A stretch of 64,000 nt of DNA from assembly GCA_028386065.3 (NCBI GenBank), contig JAKUCV010004361.1, forward strand, positions 5,625 through 69,624, written 5' to 3'. The first letter of the stretch is position 1. Every line of letters begins with the position of its first letter. The notes beneath the pieces were generated by a model. It was not told the origin of the DNA, did no database searches, and saw nothing but the letters and a program-made list of their open reading frames with translations. Positions 34,001-45,600 of this stretch are shown piece by piece. The translations under genes were made by a program, and so were the position numbers. The stretch comes from Turnera subulata (lineage: Eukaryota > Streptophyta > Magnoliopsida > Malpighiales > Passifloraceae).

Positions 34001-34143
34001 TATAAAAGCTAATATCACTAAGGAATAAATTTTTTTTCTTGACCATAAATACCCGAAAAAATTTCGAAGGTAAAATTGGAAATAAAATTTCAAAAATTCT
34101 GAAAGTTTCATAAATTAAAATTATGAAAAACCGGGGCGTTACA
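31061..34143 (-). mobile_element. Solo LTR (3.08 kb) nested in the Tat-like element
   Basis: It begins TGAAACGCCCGTG and ends CCGGGGCGTTACA on +. Its sense strand is -, since related LTRs at 58066 start TGTAAC and end GGCGTTTCA on -. The duplication ATGCG flanks it at 31056-31060 and 34144-34148. It has the same architecture as the 58066 LTR: a GTGAGG..GTGAGAC block near one end and a GC-rich block at about 33240-33830 near the other. The sequence is quite different, so it is a related family. No internal domain. Confidence 0.85.
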
Positions 34144-34401
34144 ATGCGGGAGCCCGCAACAATCCTACACAAAAGGATTACATGCTAGCTAATCATCCTG
34201 GCCCATCATAAGATACAACAACAGGCCGGGAAAGTCCGGAACCCTGATAAAAAAAAGAGATCTATGAAGTTACAAAACACAAAAGAGGGTACAGATAAAT
34301 AGGCCCAAGGAGTCACTAAGCTTCACCCTCCTCCACGGAGGTCCCACTTGGTCCGACACCATCCGCAGAAGCTGAGAGTTGATCCTCAGTGGCTGGTACC
34401 T

Positions 34402-35122
34402 CTGGTCCCTCAAATATTGGGTGAGCTAGAAGCTCCTTCGCGTCATCAATGATCTGCTCCTCTCCAGAATCAGGGCCCAGAGTAGCAGATATGAAGGAGA
34501 CATCCGCACCAGGTACCTGGCCAGAACCCCCTTGCGATGTTTCCCTGCCAATTTACCCAAACAATCTTGGGTCAGCTCCACAGCAACATCCACTGTCACT
34601 TTCAGAGCGATAATCTCCTCCTCCACAGAAGCATTCTTCTTCCTCTCTTTTTCCAAATCTTGGCGAAGGAACTGAGGGTTCCCTACCTTGACAAAGTCCA
34701 TATAGAGGGAGAAGTACTTGTCAAATCAGGCCCTATAGTGGTCCCTTTCCTCCTGCAGCTCCGCAATCTTCCGCTCCGATTCTTCGTTTTCACGAATAAA
34801 GATGGCGACACGATGACACCATATTTGGAGCTTGAGGAACGACTGGAAATTGCAAAACCCAGTAAGCTACCCACCACGGAAAAAATAACAAAGTAATAAA
34901 CACAACTACGGGTGGGCAGGGTACCTTCCAAGACTCAGAGGCCTGCCCCACCATGGCCTTCCTCAAGTCTTCCTCCCTAATTCTCTCTGTGGAGAACGAT
35001 CCATCCAGGTACATGTTCACCACATTGTTCATCGCATGGTACCCACTTCGGGAGCCGAATGGATCACATAAAATGTCACAGGCCGAGAGATGCCTAACAG
35101 AGTAACCGATCAAGTGGTTCAA
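34402..35122 (-). pseudogene. Antisense additional ORF of the Tat-like element (spliced, decayed)
   Basis: Read on -, an open stretch from 35122 to 34924 ends with a donor AAG|GTACCC after GQASESWK. An acceptor TGCAATTTCCAG precedes a second stretch from 34842. The second stretch reads a coiled-coil-like ESERKIAELQEERDHY, one in-frame stop, then LRQDLEKERKKNASVEEEI. It lies between integrase and the 3' LTR, opposite to the element. Antisense extra ORFs in this position are documented for Tat/Retand-group elements, but I recognise no enzyme domain. The start is not defined. Confidence 0.55.
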
Positions 35123-35315
35123 ATTATGGACCCATGGAGGTTCCTAAAATTAAGGCCAAGAGGTGCCTAACTAAGATGACCCATCAAGTGGATCAAAGTA
35201 TGGACCCATGAAGGCTCCCAAAATGAAGGTTAGGAGATGCCTAACGAAAATAACCATCAAGTGGTTCAAAGCATGGACCCATAGAGGTTCCCACAATGAA
35301 GGCCACCCATAAAAT
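35086..35315 (+). repeat. Tandem repeat of about 72 bp, three copies
   Basis: The unit with TGCCTAAC..CATCAAGTGG..ATGGACCCAT..GAGGTTCC recurs at about 35091, 35163 and 35237 with point changes. It lies just upstream, in the - strand sense, of the antisense ORF. Confidence 0.75.
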
Positions 35316-36266
35316 GATTCAAAAACCAAAACCTCACGAAGGTTCCAGACAAGGGTCATGAAAAGTTCCCTACATTCACACACTCAGTATGCAAATAAAT
35401 ATTAAGCAACCACCACTCGCAGGATGCTTAGTGGGAGATGGCTGCTCTTCAAGAAAAATCCTCACCAAAAACTCATACAAGGCATTTGATTCTTTGAGGA
35501 TCATAAAGATTGATCTATGTCATGTTTCCACTCGAAACCCATGGCCATATCCATTGTTAGGAAGCTCGGGAATCCCAAACGGTTACCCTAAGTACTGGGG
35601 GCTTGTAATGGGAAGGCTTCCCAAAGGTTTCAACCAGAAAATTCGAATCCCATTAAAGTTGACGAAATGTCTTCCCAAATACCGTTCAGAGGGACCAATG
35701 TTTTTACAGATGCCTATCTTAAAATCACCTCATTAGGGACGTCAGATAGCCCCTTGGTACCCAAAAGGCCGCTCCTCTCTCAAATGGGCCCTTCACAAGC
35801 AAAAGTACCCATCTCTTAGTAAGGCATCTACCGGATGTAAGGAGATAATATGTTGGCACAAGAGAAAAATGATGGGAGAATACATACCTCTTGTAGCGAA
35901 CAAAATTGGCACCTGCCCAAGCACTGCCCAGGCAGCTGAAAAGGGTACATATATCTCGAGTCGGATTACAGCATCCGAGTTAGGACCCCCTGTCAGAGAA
36001 GGCACTCCAAAGCTTACCAATATGCTTCCCACATCAACATTTGACAATTTTTAAGAAAGCATAGACCATATAGCACCCTCTAAACCTTCGTTACACTGCA
36101 CTCTTTTTCCCTTCATCAGGTTTTTATCCCATCGGGTTTTTTCTGATAAAGTTTTTAACGAGGCAGTCTTCCTTAAAGCCTATTCCTTAAATAAGATGAC
36201 ACCCAAAGGGCCATAGATACTTAAATTCCCAAACTTGTACCAAGTTCAACCATTTAGGGGGCTAAG

Positions 36267-36704
36267 TGATATGGCCAGAAATACTCCAAAGCCCAATAAG
36301 ATTGAGCCCGTGATCTACAAAGCCTGATTCTCCAATTGAAGGAGGCCAAACAATGATCAGTCCATCTTCATTTATAGCTTACACCCACATATGTCCAAAA
36401 TGGAAGCCCAATATGGGGCATCCCGCACTAGCTCGGAGGGACCCTCCTAATGGCTTCCCCAAGGAAGCTCCACGGCAGCTCAAGGCGGGAACCTCGTGGC
36501 ATCCAGCTTCCCAAGCACGACTTGCTCAAGAAGCCATGACAGCTCCTTAAATCAAGGAAAAGTGGGGCCACCAAAACTTGCCCACGAAGTAAATAACAGT
36601 GTTTTTGGCTCTATATATATATTGAGTCCAACTTATGTACAAATCAATGGCAAATTAAAGGGAATAATACAATTTCCACTTACTCTCTCAATTTTTCCAT
36701 ATCA
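36267..36704 (+). repeat. 3' LTR of the Tat-like element
   Basis: 438 bp matching 22231-22668, preceded by the polypurine tract at 36252-36266 and followed by the duplication TTAGG. Confidence 0.93.
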
Positions 36705-36709
36705 TTAGG

Positions 36710-37552
36710 TTATTTCGGTAACTAACTAGGAGAACGATACTTATCAATTACGAGAATTTATTTTTTTTATGTGACTTATCATGTTTTCTTAGGATACAAG
36801 ATAGAAAAATCTCATTCCAAAACTATGTTGTTTTGTTGCAATTTTTTGTTTTAACTTGTTTGATTTATTTTTTTCTTCTTCTCCAATCCAAATAACAAAA
36901 ACTTAGTTTCTTTCTACAAATGTTTTATTCTTTTCTTTTATTTTTTGTTTTTTTTGGTTGTCCATCCCGCTCAATGGTGATGTTTTTCGTACACAAAGAC
37001 AATCAAGTAGCTTACGAACTCAATGACATATTAAACTAAGGTAATTTTATTTACTTTAGGAGTCTTTATTATATTGGCTTTTTAAAGAGTTCTTTAAAGA
37101 GTCTAACTGTGTTTAAATTTATGAGTTATGATTTGCCCGTTAAGTAAGAATTATGAGTCATTTGTCTGTTAGGTAAGAGTCATTATAAGTGTTAGTGTTT
37201 TATTACTAGTGTAGTAGAAGTAACAAAGTGTGTTTAAACAAGTTAGATTTGTCCCTGAAATATTGTCATATTGGTCTATTTTATGAGCATTAAATGATCT
37301 CTTTCCTATTTTGTCCTTTATTCACATGAAGTCAGATCTTTGTTGGATTTTATCTTCTCTTAAATAAGGGATAATTTAGTCTTAACCTAATACAATATTC
37401 TTAAATTTACAGCTATTAAATGCATTCCTTAATACGTGTGTTGATTCCTTAAACGTCAATAAAAAAGGGACAGATGGAGTAGTAGTTAATGAGAAAAATA
37501 ACAAGGTTGTTTGCCTAGCTACTAGGAAAAAAACAGGAACAAAGGTAGTATT
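36710..37552. other. Rest of unit A upstream flank
   Basis: The sequence resumes the host DNA split by the Tat-like element. 36815-37070 is colinear with 49920-50132 of unit B (ATGTTGTTTTG, CAATCCAAA, AACTAAGGTA blocks). No gene was seen. Confidence 0.5.
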
Positions 37553-37821
37553 ATAGTTGGAGGCGTGGCATATCCAAGGCCTTCAGGTTGTGTACCTATT
37601 CGAGCCAACTCCCTTCTACAATCACTTTTGGAATGGCTGTTTGGTTAATCTGAAAATGGCGGAATGAGTTCATCTTTGCTGATATGATACGGCCAAGTTT
37701 TGGCTGGCATATTCAAGTATGTTAGAGAGATCACTGCTGAATTTGCTCTCATAGACACGCATTTGCATGCGCCGAGGCTCCACCCTGTGCGCTGGGTTCC
37801 ACCAGATTAGGGTGTCCTGAA

Positions 37822-38888
37822 TAGGGCTGAGAAAAAAACCGTGCCGACCGAGTCGAGTCGATATCGAGGTTAAACTGACGGTATTGGTTCGAAAAATGGG
37901 TAAGTCCCAGAGCCACCCCACTTTTTTGTACCATGCCGAACTAAAGGGTATCAGGAGCCGGTCGGTTGTGTTTCGAACCGTCGGTACTCGGCACAAGCCG
38001 ATACCGCCCGACCCAACACACACCCCCCAACCCAACAAAAATAAACACCCCAACCCAAATTATCAACCTAATACCCAACAATCCACCCAAGTCTACAACA
38101 CAAATTAAAACCCTAAAATCACTTCACTTCACTCTCTCTCTCTCCCACTCGCGTCTCTCTCTCAGTCGAACTCCTCAAACCCTCCTCTCTGTCTCTCTCT
38201 GAACTCCGGCCAGCCTCCCTTCCTCCTCTAAGGCTCCGCCACCCTAATTCCCCTCCTCCCTCATCTCTAATCTCCACGAAACTCGTCACTGAATTCAACT
38301 CGCAGCCATATTCTATCAAAAAAAAACTCGCAGCCACAAGTTTAAAAGAAGAAAAAAGCTTAAAGCTACCGCAATCTCACACAGATGCTACACTCCACCA
38401 TCCACCAAGCCGTCTCCAATCCTTCCCTCCGATAGCCCCCTCCACCGCATCTCCTCCGACGACCGACATCAGTAAGAACCTCAACCTCGTCCTCAAGTGC
38501 CATCCTTTCGTTGTTGGGTGAAGATGAGGGAGCACATCTGAAAATTAAATAGAAATTTATTATTTTAATTTGACTCTTTGAATAGATTATTGGTCTTTTC
38601 TATTGTGATAATGATGATTGATTTTTTAGATCTTTTTGGTAACAACCCATTGTTAAAAAGATTGATCTATTTGAGTGTCAACTTCTTCCGTTCGTTTTTT
38701 TTTCGGTGAGAGAAGGAAGGAGATGAATTTGTACAATCGGTCGGTATGCTTTCCAACAGAACCGACGTCGGTATGTATCGGTATCATACCGATCGGTAAA
38801 ATATGAAAGGCGGCACGACATCGGTTGGAATTTAGAGTCAGTATATTGAGCAACGGTATGTACCGTATCGATGATTTGCATACCCCTA
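37822..38888. mobile_element. hAT-like DNA transposon, non-autonomous (1067 bp)
   Basis: The ends are TAGGGCTGAG and, inverted, TAGGGGTATG. Flanking 8-bp repeats are GTCCTGAA (37814-37821) and ATCCTGAA (38889-38896), with one mismatch. Removing it rejoins the LINE reading GVLKINT. The inside is rich in CGGTA and TCGGTA motifs and has no transposase. Eight-bp duplications with TAGGG ends are hAT traits. Confidence 0.75.
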
Positions 38889-38963
38889 ATCCTGAAAATC
38901 AATACTGTAACAATTATGCCACTGGTGGGGTGATTCGAAACTCAAAAGGAGAATGGTTAGGGG

Positions 38964-39200
38964 TAGAGGTGGGCCCAGGTGGCTGAGGGAGGTCATGGTC
39001 CTCGTAGATTTTTATTTTTTTCCATATAAGTCCCATCATAATATACTCGTGTGCTCCCTAAACTTCTAAATTTTGTCATATAAGTCATATCGTAATATAT
39101 ATTTAGCCCCTACTAAATTTTATTTTTTCACATAAATTTATATTATTACACACAAAATAATAATGACCCCCTCTAAAAATTATATCTAGCTCCGCGACTA
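38964..39200. mobile_element. Small hAT-like MITE (237 bp)
   Basis: Flanked by a perfect 8-bp repeat GTTAGGGG (38956-38963 and 39201-39208), with ends TAGAGGTGGG and CCGCGACTA. It interrupts the RNase H-like coding of the LINE. It has no coding capacity. Confidence 0.72.
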
Positions 39201-39305
39201 GTTAGGGGCTTCATAAATAAGGTAGCCCCATGCTCCACCCTGACGGCGGAGATACAAGCAATTCACGATGGCCTCTCACTAGCAACAGAACATGACGCTG
39301 GAGAT

Positions 39306-39587
39306 GTGATCATTGAGACAGACTGCTCAGATGCCATAAAGCTTTTAACTGGTGACATTCCAAGCCGACTTCGGCACCACCCTCAGCTGTTAAACATTCG
39401 CATCCTCATTGGCCATTTTGCTCGTGTTCGGTTTCAATTCTGCCCACGTGACGCGAACCAGGCGGCGGATGGTCTGGCAAAGATGGCACTCACAGCTTCA
39501 CAGGATTTCATTGCTTTACATGATGCACCTAGGCATATTTTACGTATTCTGCATGTTGACTCTCTGAGCTCCCAATCTGTAATTTAA
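39306..39587 (+). pseudogene. C-terminal RNase H-like piece of the LINE
   Basis: 94 open codons covering the second half of an RVT_3-type RNase H domain. The first half lies upstream of the 237-bp MITE. It has the conserved ETD and the final D in NQAADGLAKM. It is a fragment only. Confidence 0.7.
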
Positions 39588-42500
39588 GTATGCTTTAGAC
39601 TCTCTTTATAAGCCAAAAAAAAAAAATAGTTGGAGGAAAACGAACTAAAATACTGCCTTTTTTTCCTGATTTAGGCCCGCTGATGCCTAATGCTGATGCT
39701 ACACTGCTAACCCATTATAAAAGCTCAAATTGTCTCTTCAATACACTGATCTGACTATGTAATGCTTGCTCAGTCATATTTTGTTGTCAATCTGACTATT
39801 TTCCCAGGTTGCCGGCCTATATGATTCTAGCCATGATGACTGATGAGTAATGGCTAATGGGATCCTTCATAGCGGTCCAGAGCAATCATATAATGATTTA
39901 TATAGAAGTTGTTTTGAAGTGGTTTTCTTGATACAGGAAGGTTTGTTGCTAAACATAAGGTATTATGTCCTGCCAATGGCCCTTTTTTGCCCTTGGACGT
40001 TTCAGTTTCTCAGACAGTAAATAAATCAAACTGCCGCTGGCCTTCCATCCTTCCTTGGGTCGCTAACAGCAGTAAGTGTTCCACGAAATATTTGGTTGCT
40101 ACTATAGTCTCCGCTATCTTTATGGCCCATGTCAGAGCGGCTTTGGAGGCTTTGAACAACAAACTGGATCATAGCTCCTTCTGCCTTGGACTTCAACTGA
40201 TGACCTCTTGCTTTCAAGAAAAGTCTGGTTTCCCTTGATACCTCTATGTGCTCACCATTGATCACAGTCAAGTTCTCATACGAGACAACATCTGGTATTA
40301 ACTGCACAGAATCAAAGTTTAAAGTAAAATATATTTCCTCAAAGAAGATTTGAGAGCAGAAAATGTTCTTCTCAACAGGAAGGTAAAAGAATATAAGATT
40401 TCTCTCTGTTGAAAAAAGTTGAAAACCTCGTGGTAGACCCTTGGACTCTGCACTGCAGCTAGAGGTTCCATTCCCAAGACGAAATGATTAAGAAAAACTT
40501 GTAGCACTCCCTCAATGATAAACAATCCGCCATCTCCACCAATGACTCCAGCCAGCTGGTTATCCTGCCAGATTTAGAAAAAGGGTGTTGCAACTGATTG
40601 GCAAATGTTTAAACCTTGAGCCGAAAAAATGAAGTTGAGCTGCGCAGAATTCAGATTTTTAGCGACGGAATACATCTCATTAAGAGATGCAATAGCTAAG
40701 TTTCTAATAGTTCTACCTTGGTAATAATAAGGGGGGTCATAGAAGATAAGGGTCTCTTGTTAGGTGCAATGAAATTTGCAGGAGAGGGAGGCCGCTTATC
40801 AGGAGATAACTCTGTGGGCGCTGAGAAGTCGCCCATCTCATCGTTGAGCAGAATACCAGTAGAGGGAGAGAGCACTCCAGCTCCAAAACCATAATTAACA
40901 GTTGTTGTCATTGACACAGCATTTCTCTCTGCATCAACAATGCAGAAATGGCTAGTTCCATGATCCCTAAGCTGACTCCATCTGCCAATCATGGACTAAG
41001 AGCTTTAGTAAGAAGTATTCACTAAGTTGGTGACAGGGACACAAGTAGGAGAATTAGCAGCCGGTATAGATTGATGTGATTAACTTGCAAGGTCATGTAT
41101 ACCTGCTCATGTAATATTCTGGAGGAAAAGTGGTATTATCTAGAATCAATTTCTGAAATTGCTTTGCATAGGATGGAGAAAGCATTTCAGATATATATTT
41201 GGTTATGTCTACAAAACGAGGATCGCCCAAGTTCATGCGGACAGCGAGCATATGCTTCATTGCTTCGATTAATCGATGTAGACCAAGGTTTCCGGTAGCA
41301 GCATTAGAGCTTCCATAGCTCTCCAAAATGTTTAAGACCTGTTCGCATCATTTTAAGATCAGATAAGCTCAATGCAACTCGACAAGAAATGCAGACCTGT
41401 AATGAGAGAAAAGTGCTAAGTGCTGAAAGATATAGAATCCCATTGCTAGATCATCAATTAGTTCTAAGTTAATGGTATCTACTATGCTCGTCAAAAGAGG
41501 GAGAGCACATTCATCAAAACAGCCAAATGTCGTTTGAAACTAGCACTATATAACTTTCTGTACGTAGCAGCATATATTTGAGACAAAAATATACAGAAAC
41601 AGAGGAAGAGGGATATGACTCACCAGAGAGAGCCCAAGTGTTCCACTTGAAGGTGGTGGCATTCCATAAAAAGTATAACCCATCAAGTTTGCTTCCATTG
41701 CATCGGTTATCACCACCTTATAATTCTTCAAATCCTCCATTGTCAATATCCCACCAGCCTCTCTCACATCCTTCACAAACTTCTCACCAAGAGTGCCACT
41801 GTAAAAAGCTTGTGGCCCTTGCTCTGCTATCGCCTCCAGGCTTCGGCCTAGCTCCACATTGTAACAAGTATCACCAGCTTCTAACACCTTTCCATTCGGT
41901 GCAAATACTTGTTGCATTCCACGGTCATTCTCGATCTTTTTAGTCTTTGCTAGAGCTTGTGCAAGAAAAGGAGAAACCACAAAACCTTCTTTGGCAAGCT
42001 TGATTGCAGGTTGGAACAAAGTCTTCCAAGGCAAACGCCCATGCCGTAACCATGCTTCATATAGGCCAGCAATCTCACCAGGAACTCCTCCTGATATAGC
42101 ACCTAGGTACTTGTTCTCCATGTTGTTCGCATACATGTCCTGTTTGATAAAAAATAACATGAACAAACAGCCATGGAATCAGTCAATTTGGATAAATAAA
42201 TGCAAAGAAAACATAGACTGGACCAATCATATCATAGTTACCAAATAGAACCAAGAAATATCAACTTGTACTAATATTAGGACAACTTTGAACCTTTGTA
42301 GCTGCCAAGGGAGCAGTTTCCCTCGAGTCAAATGCTTGAGCTTGTGAATTTGATGAAGACCTGACAACAATGAAAGCTCAACCTCCTATACCACTTGCCT
42401 GTGGATTAACAACACCAACGCACAATGCGGTCGCAACTGCAGCATCCACAGCATGCCCACCTTGTCGAAGCATTGACGCTCCGATTTCTGAACATCGACC

Positions 42501-42631
42501 ATCTTCAGCAGCAACAACACCCTGATCTGACTCAACAGTTCCAGAATCACGAACTGCAAACCCTCCACTGTGAGTGTTTCCTCCTCTAAGTATCCAGCAA
42601 GTCAAGTCACCTCCAAGTATAAGGCACGCAA

Positions 42632-45600
42632 CTGAAAACCAGAAGCACGCCTAGCATTATAACTTTGATATTTCTGCATCCATGAAAGATGGATGGGACT
42701 AGACAATCTACTTTCATGTCTCTTCCCAAGTTGGCAAATCAGTCTTTTAAAAATAAAAAAGGTAAAGGATCATATTTTTGGGGGCAAATAATGGGTAGAA
42801 AAATGGGTTTTAGTTATATTTAGTACCCAACTTTACGTTTTGCATCAATCGTTTATCTCAAACTTTTTCTAAGTCATTATATCCTCAAAACTTTTCATGG
42901 TCACCATGCATATCTGGGTATAAATAAAGGACAATCAACGTTCTACTAAACATCTCAATAAAAAAAAAAAAAATCAATAGAAAATTTTAAAGCAAAATTA
43001 ATTATCGTGCTGGTGTTTTACTTCTTCAATATCCAGAATGAGACTACAAAGCAATTGGATTTTGAGGGGACCAGTTAGATATATTTAGTTTTTACTTTGC
43101 AGAGGTGTGTTGTTCTGATACAGTATAAACTTTTTGGAGCAAAACTAATGAAGGCAATAGAACCCGTGTTGTTTTGATACAGTATAAACTTTTTGAAGCA
43201 AAATGATGGCAATGGAACCCGTTTATGGAGATCACGAAACGAAGAATAAGAATGGGTATATATATAGTGCATGTAGTATTCTTTCCTATAGGTTAGTTAT
43301 CTTATACTATTATGGTATGAAATTTTGTATTATAATAAAATACATTGCAAGATAACAACTAAAATTTACTGACTAGTATAATTTTATATTTTTATCTTTC
43401 TGAAGCTATAACATAAATTTTTGAATTATTATTTTCACATAGAATACAATAGTTTTTAAAAAATTTCCATTACTTTATTATATAATTATACTCATTTTTC
43501 ATAATTTTAAAATTCAATAAAAGTAGTAAAAAAAAATTCATGATTTTAGAATATTATTTTATAAATATAAAAATTATATTAACTTCTTCATCGACGCCTA
43601 TAACTTCTTTTTATACTTTAAATGTATATAACATATTTTTTATATTTAATATTTTATTATTTATTTATGCTGGCAACTATAATTCGTAATATTTGGCCTG
43701 CAAGTATTTTTTTGGACCTATCATACAAAATATATGCTTATTTTTTTATTCTTTGTTGACACATTAATTCTTTTCCAATTTTTTTGTGATCCATTCGGTT
43801 ACTATCGTTTTATCATACTTACATAACCAATTTGTTGAATTACTTATGTAACTAATTTTCTAATACTATTACCTTTAATTTATATTCTTGATCCTTTTCT
43901 TATAAATAGTTTATTTAAACATTTAATTTGGCCTTGCAAGTTATCAGTTGCACTCGTGCCAAAACATGATAGAGACCAGACGATTTAAACCTTGACAATT
44001 TGGGGCCTTTCACGCTAGAACTTGATACTGCTGATAGTACACATAGTCGTACTTGGAGGCTTCTTCCCCCTTATCTCTATAGAAGGAAACGAATTTGAAG
44101 AGTGAATCAGAGCTACCAAAGGAGAATGAAGTGAAAAATAAGCAGCAACTTTCCTCTTAAGCTTGAGAGTGTTCAAAAGAACTTTGTGCCTTATTTGTAA
44201 AATCTCTTGAGTGAGTCACTCTTGTAGATTTTTTTCTTAAGAAAGGGTTATATCTTAGACAAGCTTAAGAGTCTTTTGTGCTGATTAGTAGCAGGCAAAG
44301 CTAGGATTAACTTTGGGAGAAAGGTAACAAGTTAAACTTGAAAAAATTTGTGAGAGATTTGCTTTGTTGGTTTGTCCTTGGAAGAAACCAACCGAGTTAG
44401 GTTGGATAGGAATTATCTTATTGGGAAACTCAAAAGCAAAACTTGGATTAACTTTGTGGGTGTGAGAAGTTAGAGCTTAGTCTAAGTGAAAACTTGTACA
44501 ATAGGTCATTGGTTGATTCTCTCATAAACCAAGGTCAGTGAAGGTTATGGATGTACTCCTCACTAAAAATCCGGTGGCCAATCTCTTCTTCTCTTTGCTT
44601 AAGTATCCTCTTAACCGTCCAGTTTAGATACAAAACTGAATCGGCATTAGTGACACCAAATCTGCAATTAAGCAAAACAGACTAATTCACCCCCTTCTTA
44701 ACCAAGTTGGGCCTACAAATTGATTTTCTTCAAATGTGAAAATTCAAAGAATTTCATGAAAGAGATGGAGAAGCCACATACAAAACTCACAAATAAATAA
44801 TAAAACTCACAAGTGTAAATTTTTATTTTTTTTAAAAAAATTAATATATAAATGAATAAATAACTGAAAAATTACTTTAATATTGAAATATACACTAGTC
44901 GTGTATGAATAATTTTAAATTTTTTTATATGTTGGGTCCTTGGGGTTTGAGCCTCAATCCCATCCTCATTTACGAATTTCCCGCAGTGCAAAAATATTCC
45001 TCGTCCCACTGTAGGGAAAACTATCCCCATCTTTGTTCTCCGTTCCTATTAATATTCTTAATTTTGTGTCTAAAAGTTCATACTCTATCATAACAACACA
45101 ATTGTGCAAAGCAAAAACTAAAGTGACCTAAAAACTTAATTGTTTTTAATCTCAATCTAGAAATTGGAGAAATAAAATACCAGCCGGATAATTAATCTTG
45201 TTTTAGATTTTTTTGTCAAGAAAATTTTTTATTGAGATGTTTAGTAAAATATTGATAGTTGTTTATTTAAATTTTGGTTGGAAAAAAAAACTAAAACAAC
45301 TATAATTAGATTTGAAAAAGATCTAAAACAACTCAAATTTATAATTCAATAATAATAGGATAAATTATATAATTTTTAAAAAAATTAAGGACCAAATTAA
45401 AATAAAAATATGGAAAGAGGGAGATGTTATGATGTTTCATGGTGGAAAAAAAAATATGCCACATAGCCCATTAGAGTGCGACATGGGTGCACCCATAAAA
45501 CCCAATCATTCATCATATTTTAAACCCAATTTAAACTAATTAAGATATGCTTTGAGGATAGAGAGTAAAACTTAGGATAAAAAGTAGGTGGGATTTTAGT

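Larger units (their letters stand above)
22231..36704 (+). mobile_element. Ty3/gypsy LTR retrotransposon, Tat-like, with nested insertions
   Basis: 5' LTR 22231-22668 and 3' LTR 36267-36704, each 438 bp, start TGATAT and end ATATCA. They are flanked by the duplication TTAGG (22226-22230 and 36705-36709). I count about 22 mismatches between the LTRs, roughly 5%. TTGGCGACCACAGTGGGAGC follows the 5' LTR as a candidate primer-binding site. ATTTAGGGGGCTAAG precedes the 3' LTR as polypurine tract. The order gag, protease, RT, RNase H, integrase is that of Ty3/gypsy. The long 3' region with tandem repeats and an antisense ORF points to the Tat/Ogre/Retand group (inference). Many stops show it is dead. 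Without its two nested solo LTRs and one copy of each of their TSDs it would be about 9.8 kb. Confidence 0.93.
37564..39625 (+). mobile_element. 5'-truncated LINE at the A/B unit boundary, with two nested hAT-like insertions
   Basis: The duplication ATAGTTGGAGG lies at 37553-37563 and 39626-39636, with a poly(A) tail before the right copy. LINE coding remnants on +: a zf-RVT-end region near 37650, then, across the nested elements, the RNase H-like domain (GGVIRNSKGEW at about 38935, ETDCSDAIKLL at about 39315, CPRDANQAADGLAKM at about 39445). It is truncated and carries stops. It sits immediately before the start of unit B. Confidence 0.85.

Noticed and set aside
37884..38337. ORFs in a CT-rich stretch resembling a 5' leader
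   Set aside because: They fall within the hAT-like element, arise from CTCTCT and CACC low-complexity runs, and show no domain.
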